From positions 1 through 12,835 of the forward strand of contig CAKTDV010000032.1 of the NCBI GenBank assembly GCA_934546745.1: DNA of 12,835 nucleotides, given 5' to 3'. This DNA comes from an uncultured Desulfovibrio sp. Lineage in GTDB: Bacteria > Desulfobacterota > Desulfovibrionia > Desulfovibrionales > Desulfovibrionaceae. The notes below the pieces were generated by a model. The model did no database searches. It saw only the letters and a program-made list of their open reading frames with translations, and was not told where the DNA came from. The number at the start of each line of letters is the position of its first letter. The stretch's first letter is position 1. This document shows positions 6,501 to 12,835 of this stretch, in pieces. A program made the position numbers and the translations under genes.

Positions 6501-7521
6501 CAAGGTGGAACTCGCAGTGCTATCGGCACTATCGCAACGCATTGCGCTGTATGATGCCAAAGGTAATCAGCTTGTTTCAGGGGTGCGATTCTCTCTTGAG
6601 GGTCGTCCGGCGGGTAGCTATTACGCCAAAGTGTATGATATTCTTAAAAAATCTTCAGGAAATTACACGCTCGCATGGAACACCGCTACAAAGAGCAGCG
6701 GCGGTTCCGGCACGTCCTCAAGCCTGAAGCCCGACCGCTACGAATCCAACAATACCAGAAGCACTGCCACAGACCGTTCCGAAAGCCTAGCCGGCAGACT
6801 CAACGGCACCATTCATACCGGCAGCGATGAGGACTGGTTCAAGTTCACTCTGAGCGGCATCGGCACATCGGCAAACAAGATAGAACTCACAAAGACATCG
6901 ACAACATCGCAGCGCGTCGTCCTGTATGATGCCAATGGAAACCAACTCGGTTCCAAGCTGCAAAAATCCATCTCTCTTGCCGGTCGCCCGGCGGGCACCT
7001 ATTACGCCAAGGTGTATGATAGCGTTGACATGGCGTCCGGAGATTATACACTCACATGGAATACCTCCGGCACTTACGATGCTCAAACATCAGATCCTCG
7101 TACACAGGGATGGCCGAATCTAAGATATAAGAACAATGAACTTGTTTATGGAGGCTTCGGTAACAATCAGATTCATACTTCAGGCAACGATAATACCGTT
7201 GTCGTCTATGACAGCAACCCTTGGGGAAAGGATACTGTAACAAGTTCCTCCGGAAAACGATGCATCCTCTTTGCGGACATATCTTCTTCGGACGTCACGG
7301 CGAGCCTGAAGGGCACGACCATGAACATCAGAAGAAACTCGGATTCTTCTCAGGTAATTGAAGTGAAAAATTGGAATTCTTCTCGAGATAGGATAATTTA
7401 TAGCGGAAGTTTAAATCATTTTTCATCTTTGCTCGATGGCAGCATGACAGGAACTCTGTTTAGGAACGCCTGGAATGAAGTAAACAGCAAAACCAACGGG
7501 ATGCTGGCGGCTATGGCGTAG
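3544..7521 (+). CDS. Type I-secreted CHAP-domain peptidoglycan hydrolase with eight PPC-like repeats
   Basis: 1325 residues. Residues 1-180 form a CHAP-type amidase/endopeptidase domain: nucleophile C37 in DWCASFVSYVFD, the QPGDIIFFD motif (99-107), H128 in SEHIGIV and an E144/N146 pair in VIEGN, the expected Cys-His-polar set. Residues 189-1175 hold eight ~125-residue repeats resembling bacterial pre-peptidase C-terminal (PPC) domains (DRYESNNT, DWFKFTL, AGTYYAKVYD, GDYTLAWN), joined by Ser/Gly linkers. Residues ~1200-1280 resemble the hemolysin-type calcium-binding-related domain (ILFADISSSDVT through IEVKNWNSSRDRI), followed by the presumed C-terminal export signal. There is no Sec signal, and only one weak RTX-like GGFGNN stretch. 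The ABC exporter, adaptor and channel follow directly, so this is their probable cargo. Cutting of peptidoglycan outside the cell is inferred; self wall remodelling, adhesion or attack on neighbours are all possible. Confidence 0.88.
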   Translation: MAITRSDIVKAAEQYAATGTGNIFGPAYGLSKNLDWCASFVSYVFDKLDGKIDSNTGGLIKLSHRTDTIEDWFRNNRSFKSAPSRVGTWRYVTHSREVQPGDIIFFDAYSYNEKTGQYISGANQSSEHIGIVQKITDTKVYVIEGNNTRTGSPASSRYVTTTSYDLNDSCILGYGLLNIADSTPQIKKDKFEDNNSFDKAYQLPATGNTATVGTMNLHDNSDKDYYKVELTAKGTYENSIRFTDLFRNKTMKVYDASKRLIASMNSKDFSRYGFTRYRFTGLNLGTYYICIEGKGGTEGAYSLNWDVSPKMKADRYESNNTRYTATALSGTSGTLSNLTLHTGSDEDWFKFTLNGTGSSQNKIALTNYSAGEYMEIYNSSGQRVRAFGRSHTLSGLTAGTYYAKVYSKLQGMLSGGYGLTWNTATKSNSGSGTTSVRGDRYESNDSRSTATALSGNIGSLAATIHTGSDQDWFKFTLSGVGTSTNKVELTKTASNSQRIVLYDANGKQLGSSLLKSLSLAGRPAGTYYAKVYDTVKQASGDYTLAWNTTTRSNSGSGTSSSLKADRYESNNTRYTATALSGTSGSLAANIHTGTDQDWFKFTLNGTGATDSKISLSKSAGGQRIELYNASGTKVRSMSKNISLSGLSAGTYYAKVYDSVKQASGDYTLAWNTATKSNSGSGTSSSLKPDRYESNNTRYTATALSGTSGSLSANIHTTNDEDWFKFTLNGTGTSANKVELTKRSMTTQCVALYDANGNQLGTKFQSSFSLAGRPAGTYYAKVFDLVGFPSSDYTLAWNTATKSNSGSGTSSNLKPDRYEYNNTRYSATALSGTSGSLAANIHTGTDQDWFKFTLNGTGATDSKISLSKSAGGQRIELYNASGTKVRSMSKNISLSGLSAGTYYAKVYDSVKQASGDYTLAWNTATKSNSGSGTSSSLKPDRYESNNTRYTATALSGTSGRLSNLNLHTGSDEDWFKFTLSDTGTSANKVELAVLSALSQRIALYDAKGNQLVSGVRFSLEGRPAGSYYAKVYDILKKSSGNYTLAWNTATKSSGGSGTSSSLKPDRYESNNTRSTATDRSESLAGRLNGTIHTGSDEDWFKFTLSGIGTSANKIELTKTSTTSQRVVLYDANGNQLGSKLQKSISLAGRPAGTYYAKVYDSVDMASGDYTLTWNTSGTYDAQTSDPRTQGWPNLRYKNNELVYGGFGNNQIHTSGNDNTVVVYDSNPWGKDTVTSSSGKRCILFADISSSDVTASLKGTTMNIRRNSDSSQVIEVKNWNSSRDRIIYSGSLNHFSSLLDGSMTGTLFRNAWNEVNSKTNGMLAAMA
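5267..5654 (+). repeat. 388-bp exact direct repeat, copy 1
   Basis: Base-for-base identical to 6017-6404. It covers most of repeat unit 4 and the beginning of unit 5 of the cargo protein. The copies differ just outside both edges (A/T before, T/C after). The offset is 750 bases, equal to two repeat units. Confidence 0.95.
6017..6404 (+). repeat. 388-bp exact direct repeat, copy 2
   Basis: Second copy of the block at 5267-5654, covering most of repeat unit 6 and the beginning of unit 7. Complete identity, including third codon positions, while other units differ widely, means recent duplication or gene conversion. Confidence 0.95.
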
Positions 7522-7531
7522 CGGACAGACG

Positions 7532-7807
7532 ATGTGGCAAGCCCTGCTGACAGCCGCTCTGGCCTTCCTGAGCATGATCTCCCCGGCGTGGGGCGCGGCG
7601 CGTACAGATGCGTCCCACGCCGGGGCGTGGACAGCGCGCGACAGCGTCGCCGCCGCCCTTGACCATGCCCCCCATCTCAAAAGCGAGAAAGAAAAGGTGC
7701 GTATGCAACAGCAGAACGTGCGTCAGGCAAAGGCCGGGCGCCTGCCCCGTGTGGACGTGGAGGCCTCGGGCGGCGCGGCCACACTGCCGGTTTCCAGACA
7801 TGACTAG
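7532..7807 (+). CDS. TolC-type outer membrane channel, N-terminal fragment
   Basis: 91 residues: signal peptide MWQALLTAALAFLSMISPAWG, then the opening of an outer membrane efflux protein (ARDSVAAALDHAPHLKSEKE, QQQNVRQAKAGRLPRVDVEA). This corresponds to the first helix and strand of the TolC fold, as in type I secretion channels. The reading frame stops at 7805-7807, and the rest of the channel continues in another frame in the next entry, overlapping by 8 bases. It starts 10 bases behind the cargo gene, with only a weak ribosome site. Either a frameshift has split one gene or two polypeptides are made by reinitiation. A read error is also possible. Confidence 0.72.
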   Translation: MWQALLTAALAFLSMISPAWGAARTDASHAGAWTARDSVAAALDHAPHLKSEKEKVRMQQQNVRQAKAGRLPRVDVEASGGAATLPVSRHD

Positions 7808-9017
7808 GACGTTTCTCGCATCAGTGGCGCTGTGCGCCGCGCTGTGGCCGTTCTCCGCTGCCGTTGCCGTGGACCGGCCCAGCGGGTTTGTCGGCATGAG
7901 GGATTCGCCCTATTACAGGTATGAGGTGCGCGGCCAGAGCAGTGTTTCCCTCCGCCTTTCCCAGTCCCTCTGGGAAGGAGGAGCCACACAGGCCCGCATC
8001 GCTATGGAAAAGGCCAGACTCGCCTCCGCCAGACATGCCTATGCGGACGCGGCGGCAAGTCTGGCCTTCGATGCCGTCGCCGCCCATGCGGAGATCCTGC
8101 GTCAGGCGCGGCTGGTCGATCTGGCCAGCCGCAACGTGAACGACTATGCCTCCACCATAGCCATGCTTCAGGCGCGGGCCGGCAACGGCCTTGCCACGCC
8201 CGGTGACGTGGATCTGGTGAAAAGCCGCCTGTTGCGCGCGCGGGGCGTTCTTGCGGAATACCGCTCGGCGCTTCTCGGGGCCAAGGCCAACTTCCAGAAA
8301 ATCACCGGGCGGCCCGCGCCGCGATCGCTGGCGGCGATTCCGCTGCCGCGTCGCGCCTACACTTCCGCCGCCTCGGCCATCGCTTCCAGCCGCGTGCGCA
8401 ATCCCCGTATCCTTGCGCAGGCGGGCGTCATCGAGGCCGCGCGCGAGGAAGTCCATGTTGCCGAAGGCGCGTTTCATCCCAAGGTGGCGATTCAGGCAGG
8501 GCCGCGCTGGCATTTTCAGGATACCCCGCAGGATTCCCGGAATCACGGCGTGGAGGCCATGCTGACGGCGCAATGGAACCTCTTTGAGGGCGGCGCAACC
8601 AGCGCGGCGCGGGAACGGGCCGTTGCCCAGACACGGCAGGCCCGCCATGATCTGCGGCATGTGGCGGATTCCGTGGAAGCGGAGATTCTCAGTGTCTGGG
8701 CGCACTATGAGGCCGCCGCCGAACGCATGGGCTTCTATGGGGAAAGTATGCGTGTGGCAAAGGAGGCCCGCAAAACATTCCATGAGCAATACATGCTCGG
8801 GTATAAGGGGCTTCTGGATCTTCTGGATGCCGACAACGAATATTTCATCGCGGCCTGCCAGCACACGGTGGCGGAGGGGGACCGCCTCGTTGCCGCGTAC
8901 AGGCTGCTGGCGCTGGGGGGTGAGATCCTTCCGGCCTTTGATATTCCCCTCCCGGCCTTTGACGCCCCGGCAACGGGCAAACAGCGTTCCTCCCTCGGAC
9001 GGGCAAAGCGACAATGA
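7800..9017 (+). CDS. TolC-type outer membrane channel, main C-terminal part
   Basis: 405 residues from the ATG at 7800. It carries the bulk of an outer membrane efflux protein: strand SSVSLRLSQSLWEGGATQAR, long helices (LAFDAVAAHAEILRQARLVD), and the second internal half beginning NPRILAQAGVIEAAREEVHV..GAFHPKVAIQ, which parallels the segment kept in the upstream fragment. It ends with the GYKGLLDLLDADNEYFIA pattern typical of TolC proteins. It lacks the first helix. Oddly, this start opens with its own signal-peptide-like sequence (MTRTFLASVALCAALWPFSA, AVA before VDRPS), without a Shine-Dalgarno site and overlapping the upstream frame by 8 bases. It should form the trimeric outer membrane pore of the secretion system if functional. 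Its stop overlaps the exporter start (ATGA). Confidence 0.8.
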   Translation: MTRTFLASVALCAALWPFSAAVAVDRPSGFVGMRDSPYYRYEVRGQSSVSLRLSQSLWEGGATQARIAMEKARLASARHAYADAAASLAFDAVAAHAEILRQARLVDLASRNVNDYASTIAMLQARAGNGLATPGDVDLVKSRLLRARGVLAEYRSALLGAKANFQKITGRPAPRSLAAIPLPRRAYTSAASAIASSRVRNPRILAQAGVIEAAREEVHVAEGAFHPKVAIQAGPRWHFQDTPQDSRNHGVEAMLTAQWNLFEGGATSAARERAVAQTRQARHDLRHVADSVEAEILSVWAHYEAAAERMGFYGESMRVAKEARKTFHEQYMLGYKGLLDLLDADNEYFIAACQHTVAEGDRLVAAYRLLALGGEILPAFDIPLPAFDAPATGKQRSSLGRAKRQ

Positions 9018-11191
9018 CGACCCAGCACCAGGAACCCCCGCTCCACACAGCTCTGATATGCCTGAAGCTTGCGGGCCTGCATCATGGCATGGAGCTTGAT
9101 GAGAAACGTCTGGCCCACGAATACGCCCTGCGCGACAGCGAACCGGCCCCGCGCCATCTGGCGGATATTGCCTCAGGGTGCGGCTTCCGGGAGAAAACCG
9201 TCAGGGCGGACTGGAAGAGGATGCTCGGTTTGCGCGAGGTCTATCCGATCATCTGCCAAAAAAGGAACGGGAGATATGTTCTTGTGGCGGGCCTGCGGCC
9301 CGGCGACGATGGGCTGCCCGAACTGGCCGTCATCGATCCCGATCTGGAGGCGTGCGCGGAGTACCCCAGGGAGGGCCTCCACTGCTTCTGGGACCAAGCC
9401 GCCTTTGAACTCCAGAGCGACGGACACGCCCTTCTCCTGCAAAAACGCTACGCCCTCACCGATGAGACGCAGCCGTTCAGTCTGCGCTGGTTCATTCCCG
9501 AATTCATAAAACTCAGGGGCATTTTCGGGCAGATCGCCGCCGCCGTGCTTGTCATGACCCTTCTTTCGCTGGTCATGCCGCTTTTTTTCCAGATCGTGAT
9601 TGACAAGGTGCTGCCCAACGAAAGCTTCAATACGCTGAACGTGGTGGGCGCGGGTATCTGTCTTGTCATCCTCTTCAACGGCGCGATGGAATATGTGCGT
9701 AATTATCTGCTGCTGTTCGCCACCAACAAGATAGACATCAATACGGCGATGAAGACCTTCGCCCACCTGATGCGCCTGCCGGTCAATTTTTTCGAGGCGG
9801 TGCCGTCCGGGCTTTTGATCAAGCACATGCAGCAGACGGATAAAATCCGGGGATTTCTTTCCGGGCGTCTTTTTTTCACCCTTCTGGATCTGTTGTCACT
9901 GGTGGTGTTCATCCCCGTGCTGCTTCTTTACAGCGTCACTCTTACGCTCATTGTCCTTGGTTTCGCAACGCTCATGGCCCTTGTGGTCATGGCGCTCATC
10001 AAACCGTTTCAGAGGCGTCTCAACATCCTCTACGAGGCGGAAGGGAAGCGTCAGAGCCACCTTGTGGAGGCCCTGCACGGCATCCACACCGTAAAGGCTC
10101 TGGCCCTGGAACCGCTTGAGGAACGGGAGTGGAACAACGTATCCGCGTTTTCCATTCAGGCCCAGTTTGGCGTGGGCAGAATCTCCCTCACGGCCAACAC
10201 CCTCAGCCATATTCTTGAGATGCTCATGAATGTGGCCGTCATCTGGGCCGGCGCGCATCTTGTCTTCAATCACATCATTTCCATTGGCGCGCTCATCGCC
10301 TTTCAGATGCTTTCCGGGCGTGTTTCCAGCCCCCTTGTCCAGCTTGTCGGGCTTATCCATGAATACCAGCAGACGGCCCTTTCGGTGAAAATGCTCGGCG
10401 CGGTCATGAACACTCCCCCCGAACACCCCGGCGGCGGCGTGCATCAGGCGATACGCGGCGACATAGCCTTTGAGCAGGTGCGCTTCCGCTATCAGGAGGA
10501 TTTGCCGGACGCGGTGAGGAACCTCACCTTCCACATCCGCCCCGGCGAAACCATCGGCATTGTGGGCAAATCCGGTTCCGGCAAAAGCACGCTGGCCCGC
10601 CTCGTACAGGCCATCTACCATCCCCGGTCCGGCATCATAAAAATTGACGGTATCGACATCCGGGAACTGGACAAGGCGCATCTTCGCCGCAGCATAGGCG
10701 TGGTGCTTCAGGAGAACTACTTCTTCAAGGGAACCATCAGAGAAAACATCCGGCTGGCCAAAACCTCGGCAACCTCCGAGGAGATCGTCCGTGCGGCGAC
10801 CCTTTCAGGCGCGGAGGAATTCATCTCCAGGCTTCCCAAAGCCTATGACACGATGCTGGAGGAAAACGCGGCCAATCTCTCAGGGGGGCAGAAACAACGT
10901 CTGGCCATTGCCCGCGCCCTGCTGGTCGACCCGCGCATCCTGATTTTTGACGAGGCCACCAGCGCCCTTGACCCGGAAAGCGAAGGTATCATCCAGCGGA
11001 ACCTCAGGAAGATGAGCCAGAACAGAACAGTGTTGATCATAACGCACAGGCTTTCCATGGTCCGGTATGCGGATCGCATTCTCGTGCTGGATAACGGCGT
11101 CATCAAAAAAATCGGGTCGCACGACGAGCTTGTCAATGAAGAGGGGCTGTACAGGTATTTCTGGCGTCAGCAGATGGGTCTTGGCAAATGA
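9014..11191 (+). CDS. Type I secretion ABC exporter, HlyB-type
   Basis: 725 residues, the usual size for HlyB-like permease/ATPases. Residues 1-~135 are a C39-peptidase-like domain whose opening (HTALICLKLAGLHH) lacks the QxxDCG catalytic cysteine motif. It should bind but not cut the cargo, as in exporters of RTX-type substrates. About 155-440 is the six-helix membrane domain. The ATPase domain has Walker A GKSGSGKS (518-525), signature LSGGQ (622-626), Walker B ILIFDEATSALD with D646/E647, and H678 in ITHRLS. It works as an inner membrane dimer that energises one-step export. The start overlaps the channel stop and the stop overlaps the adaptor start (ATGA both times), so expression is coupled. 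Confidence 0.96.
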   Translation: MTTQHQEPPLHTALICLKLAGLHHGMELDEKRLAHEYALRDSEPAPRHLADIASGCGFREKTVRADWKRMLGLREVYPIICQKRNGRYVLVAGLRPGDDGLPELAVIDPDLEACAEYPREGLHCFWDQAAFELQSDGHALLLQKRYALTDETQPFSLRWFIPEFIKLRGIFGQIAAAVLVMTLLSLVMPLFFQIVIDKVLPNESFNTLNVVGAGICLVILFNGAMEYVRNYLLLFATNKIDINTAMKTFAHLMRLPVNFFEAVPSGLLIKHMQQTDKIRGFLSGRLFFTLLDLLSLVVFIPVLLLYSVTLTLIVLGFATLMALVVMALIKPFQRRLNILYEAEGKRQSHLVEALHGIHTVKALALEPLEEREWNNVSAFSIQAQFGVGRISLTANTLSHILEMLMNVAVIWAGAHLVFNHIISIGALIAFQMLSGRVSSPLVQLVGLIHEYQQTALSVKMLGAVMNTPPEHPGGGVHQAIRGDIAFEQVRFRYQEDLPDAVRNLTFHIRPGETIGIVGKSGSGKSTLARLVQAIYHPRSGIIKIDGIDIRELDKAHLRRSIGVVLQENYFFKGTIRENIRLAKTSATSEEIVRAATLSGAEEFISRLPKAYDTMLEENAANLSGGQKQRLAIARALLVDPRILIFDEATSALDPESEGIIQRNLRKMSQNRTVLIITHRLSMVRYADRILVLDNGVIKKIGSHDELVNEEGLYRYFWRQQMGLGK

Positions 11192-12513
11192 AAAAAAACT
11201 TTGACAGGGACGCCGTCGAGTTTCTGCCGGATGCGCTTGCCATCCGCCATGCGGAACTCTCCTGGGGGATGCGTCACAGCATAGGTGTGATGTGCTGCGC
11301 CTTTCTGATCCTCTGTCTTTTGGCGGCGCTGGCAAGGATTGATGTCATTGTCGTATCCACAGGCAAGATTGTTTCAGATCATCCGACGGTGGCGCTCAAA
11401 CCACTGGAACGGACGGTCATAAAAAAGATAGGCGTTTCCGTTGGCGAGCATGTAAAGGCCGGGCAGGTACTCGCGACACTGGATCCCGTCTTCAGTCAGG
11501 CGGAAAAGGAACGCGTGAACGCCGAGGCCATCAGGCTGAAGGCCAGACTTGAACGGTTGCGGGCGGAAATGGCGGGAAGCGCCTATGCGCTTTCGGACGC
11601 CGCCAGCGCGGAAGAAAAACTTGAGTATGCGCTTTTCAGGGACAGGCGGGACTTTTATATCCAGAAAATGGCTTCCTATACGCATGAGATCGAAAGCCTG
11701 ACAAAGACCAAAAAATCCCTTGAGGAAAATATCGCGTTGCAGCGTCAGCGCCTCATACGCTTCAGGCAGATAGAGGCCATGCTGAACAAGGCCGGATCGG
11801 CCAGAGCCGTTTCCGCCAGAGATTTGAAGGATGCCGAAATAACAAGGATGCAGCTCGAGGCGGACATAAGCGACAAGAAAAACAACATTCTCATCACGGA
11901 AAGTCAGCTTCTGGCAAAGCAGAATGAAAAAGACGCGTTCGCGACAAACTGGAACATCGAACTGGCGCAGGACGTCGTGAAAACAGGCGCGGAACTGACC
12001 AACGCGCAAAAAGAGCTGGCCAAAGCGGCACAGCTGGCGTCCTATGTCGAGCTTCGCTCACCTGAAAATGCCGTGGTGCACGATATTGCGCCCATATCCG
12101 TTGGTTCCGCCATCAGAGAGGCGGAGACGCTGTTCACTCTTGTTCCAACGGATGGGCGGCTGGAAGCGGAAGTGGAGATCAAAGCCGAAGACATCGGCAA
12201 GGTCAAGGCGGGGGATACGGCAAGCATCAAGGTTTCCGCCTTCCCCTTCCAGAAATACGGCGTATTGCGCGGCAACGTGCGCGTCATCTCCAACGATTCG
12301 TTCCTCACCGCGCGGGAAAAGGAAGGGCCTCTTTTTTACAAGGCCCGTATCGTTTTCCATGAGGCGGACGATTCGGTAAAACGCACCGTCATGAACAAAT
12401 TGATTCCAGGGATGGAAGTGCAGGCGGACATACAGATAGGAACGCGCAGCGTGCTTGAATACATCCTCCATCCCATTCTCAAGGCAACGTCAGAGGCTCT
12501 GCGCGAGCCTTGA
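11188..12513 (+). CDS. Type I secretion membrane fusion protein, HlyD family
   Basis: 441 residues. A short cytoplasmic N-terminus is followed by one membrane helix (~30-50, SIGVMCCAFLILCLLAALAR). Next comes the first lipoyl half (VIKKIGVSVGEHVKAGQVLA), a long helical hairpin rich in K/E/L (~103-285), and the second lipoyl half and beta-barrel (VELRSPENAVVHDIAPISVG, GRLEAEVEIKAEDIGKVKAG). The ending GMEVQADIQIG..SVLEYILHPI is characteristic of HlyD-type adaptors. It links the ABC exporter to the outer membrane channel. Its ATG overlaps the exporter stop by four bases. It is the last gene of the operon. Confidence 0.96.
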   Translation: MKKNFDRDAVEFLPDALAIRHAELSWGMRHSIGVMCCAFLILCLLAALARIDVIVVSTGKIVSDHPTVALKPLERTVIKKIGVSVGEHVKAGQVLATLDPVFSQAEKERVNAEAIRLKARLERLRAEMAGSAYALSDAASAEEKLEYALFRDRRDFYIQKMASYTHEIESLTKTKKSLEENIALQRQRLIRFRQIEAMLNKAGSARAVSARDLKDAEITRMQLEADISDKKNNILITESQLLAKQNEKDAFATNWNIELAQDVVKTGAELTNAQKELAKAAQLASYVELRSPENAVVHDIAPISVGSAIREAETLFTLVPTDGRLEAEVEIKAEDIGKVKAGDTASIKVSAFPFQKYGVLRGNVRVISNDSFLTAREKEGPLFYKARIVFHEADDSVKRTVMNKLIPGMEVQADIQIGTRSVLEYILHPILKATSEALREP

Positions 12514-12542
12514 TTGGTATCCTCCCCTCAAAAACTGATTTT

Positions 12543-12578
12543 TGCCGGGGCAATACTCACAACGCGGCTTTTTTTTGA
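12543..12578 (+). terminator. Possible terminator of the secretion operon
   Basis: Behind the adaptor gene a short hairpin TTGCC/GGCAA, or alternatively GCCG/CGGC with a long loop, precedes a run of eight T's. The T run is convincing, but both stems are short. A GGCCC-TGAC-GGGCC hairpin shortly after has no T tract. The remaining bases up to 12717 show no gene that I can support. Confidence 0.3.
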
Positions 12579-12721
12579 TTGCTCGATGCGGGCCCTGACG
12601 GGCCGTTCTCCTGGGACATATCTCCGGCCAGAACCCTGCGCCGCTGTACGTCTCTCTGCCTGTGATCTGCTTTTCCCGGATTTCCGCCCAAAGAAATTCC
12701 CGCACCCCGTGTTCCACAACG

Positions 12722-12752
12722 AAAAGCCCTCGCGATTTCTCGCAAGGGCTTG
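12722..12752 (-). terminator. Intrinsic terminator behind the tRNA-Glu end
   Basis: Read on the minus strand, AAGCCCT pairs with AGGGCTT (12745-12751 with 12724-12730). A T-G wobble, then a GCG/CGC inner stem with a 6-base loop, extends the hairpin, and TTTT follows. The wobble pairs only on this strand. It lies 8 bases past the CCA end of the tRNA-Glu fragment, as a natural tRNA terminator would. Confidence 0.75.
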
Positions 12753-12759
12753 ATTTCTT

Positions 12760-12803
12760 TGGCGTCCCCAAGGGGATTTGAACCCCTGTCGACGGCGTGA
12801 AAG
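12760..12803 (-). pseudogene. tRNA-Glu 3' fragment (from anticodon loop TTC to CCA), probable attachment-site remnant
   Basis: The minus strand reads anticodon loop CTTTCAC (anticodon TTC), 3' stem GCCGT, a 4-base variable region CGAC, T arm AGGGG-TTCAAAT-CCCCT, acceptor 3' strand TGGGGAC, then G and CCA. This is the usual bacterial tRNA-Glu 3' half. The 5' half is not there: the position where GTCCCCA should begin reads AAATTTA, no D arm fits, and the sequence before the loop does not give a normal 7-base anticodon loop. Such a 3' fragment is what a tRNA-targeting integrase leaves at one end of an inserted element. An integrated element to the right is inferred. Confidence 0.7.
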
Positions 12804-12813
12804 AACGCCGTCG
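12790..12813. repeat. 9-bp-arm inverted repeat at the tRNA-Glu break, possible integrase core site
   Basis: CGACGGCGT, spacer GAAAGA, ACGCCGTCG. The left arm and spacer lie in the tRNA-Glu fragment, from the variable region through the anticodon loop; the right arm lies beyond the break. Such a symmetric site with a 6-base spacer fits the core crossover site of a tyrosine recombinase acting at an anticodon loop. Confidence 0.45.
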
Positions 12814-12835
12814 TGCGCCTGCCATCCTTAAATTT

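Larger units (their letters stand above)
4108..7071 (+). repeat. Tandem array of eight PPC-like domain repeats inside the large gene
   Basis: Units begin at about 4108, 4483, 4858, 5236, 5608, 5986, 6358 and 6733, spaced 372-378 bases. The first is divergent; units 2-8 share DRYESNNT, IHTG..D.DWFKFTL and AGTYYAKV. Two subtypes can be seen. Type A (units 2, 4, 6) has IYN/LYN..G.(K/R)VR and SLSGL(S/T)AGTYY; type B (3, 5, 7, 8) has LYDA.G.QL and GRPAG(T/S)YY. The order A-B-A-B-A-B-B points to amplification as pairs. Confidence 0.9.

Noticed and set aside
4108..7071. Tandem repeats as a CRISPR or satellite array
   Set aside because: The ~375-base periodicity stays in one open frame and encodes a folded-domain pattern, so it is a protein repeat.
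7135..7215. RTX calcium-binding nonapeptide array in the cargo C-terminus
   Set aside because: Only one weak GGFGNN-like stretch is present, without tandem GGxGxDxxx repeats. The region fits the RTX-related flanking domain better.
7821..9014. 397-residue minus-strand open frame opposite the tolC gene
   Set aside because: It is a shadow of a GC-rich coding strand. The plus strand has clear outer membrane efflux motifs and operon spacing.
9896..10681. 261-residue minus-strand open frame opposite the ABC exporter
   Set aside because: It is antisense to well-conserved membrane and ATPase motifs, so it is a shadow frame.
12490..12825. 111-residue minus-strand frame at the right edge
   Set aside because: Its N-terminus (STGVQIPLGTP) is a translated tRNA 3' end, and it then crosses a terminator.
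12760..12835. A complete class II tRNA (Ser or Leu) with a long variable arm
   Set aside because: The discriminator, T arm and loop match tRNA-Glu. The hairpin would be too long for a variable arm, and no anticodon stem pairs around any candidate loop.

Overview
The window is from a moderately GC-rich Gram-negative genome. A Desulfovibrio-like deltaproteobacterium (Desulfovibrionaceae) is my best inference. It rests on the style of the tRNA genes, the GlcG/HbpS-type exported protein and the type I secretion locus, but no single sequence proves it.

Left part (1-1302), chromosomal in character: three tRNA-Gly genes (GCC, cut by the window edge; CCC; GCC) end in a clear intrinsic terminator. 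A small gene for an exported protein lies on the minus strand, and a divergent gene encodes a periplasmic GlcG/HbpS-family (DUF336) protein.

Junction part (1303-3283), accessory in character: a perfect 30-bp palindrome, a decayed IS1-like InsA transposase fragment on the minus strand, an intact tyrosine recombinase (1913-2878), and a 405-bp non-coding stretch. That stretch holds a 12-bp-arm hairpin whose core is repeated in inverted form 166 bp further on, plus an AT-rich possible promoter.

Main part (3284-12513): one tightly packed plus-strand operon, with most neighbours overlapping by 1-4 bases. It encodes, in order, an unrecognised 86-residue cytoplasmic protein; a 1325-residue protein without a signal peptide (N-terminal CHAP-type peptidoglycan hydrolase, eight PPC-like beta-sandwich repeats, C-terminal type I secretion region); a TolC-type outer membrane channel split over two overlapping reading frames; a HlyB-type ABC exporter with an inactive C39-like domain; and a HlyD-type adaptor. 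Together they form a self-contained type I secretion system with its own cargo. My inference is that the cargo is a surface-bound or released cell-wall hydrolase.

Right edge (12514-12835): a short intergenic stretch, then a minus-strand intrinsic terminator and the 3' part of a tRNA-Glu gene. That match stops at the anticodon loop, where an extended inverted repeat begins. This is the footprint expected of a tRNA-targeting integrative element. By its orientation the element should lie to the right of the window, with the operon on the flanking side.

The most interesting points are the CHAP-PPC cargo with its dedicated exporter, the amplification of its repeats as A-B pairs (a 388-bp exact duplication at a 750-bp offset), the split tolC gene with a second signal-peptide-like start, the paired operator-like repeats, and the tRNA-Glu attachment scar.
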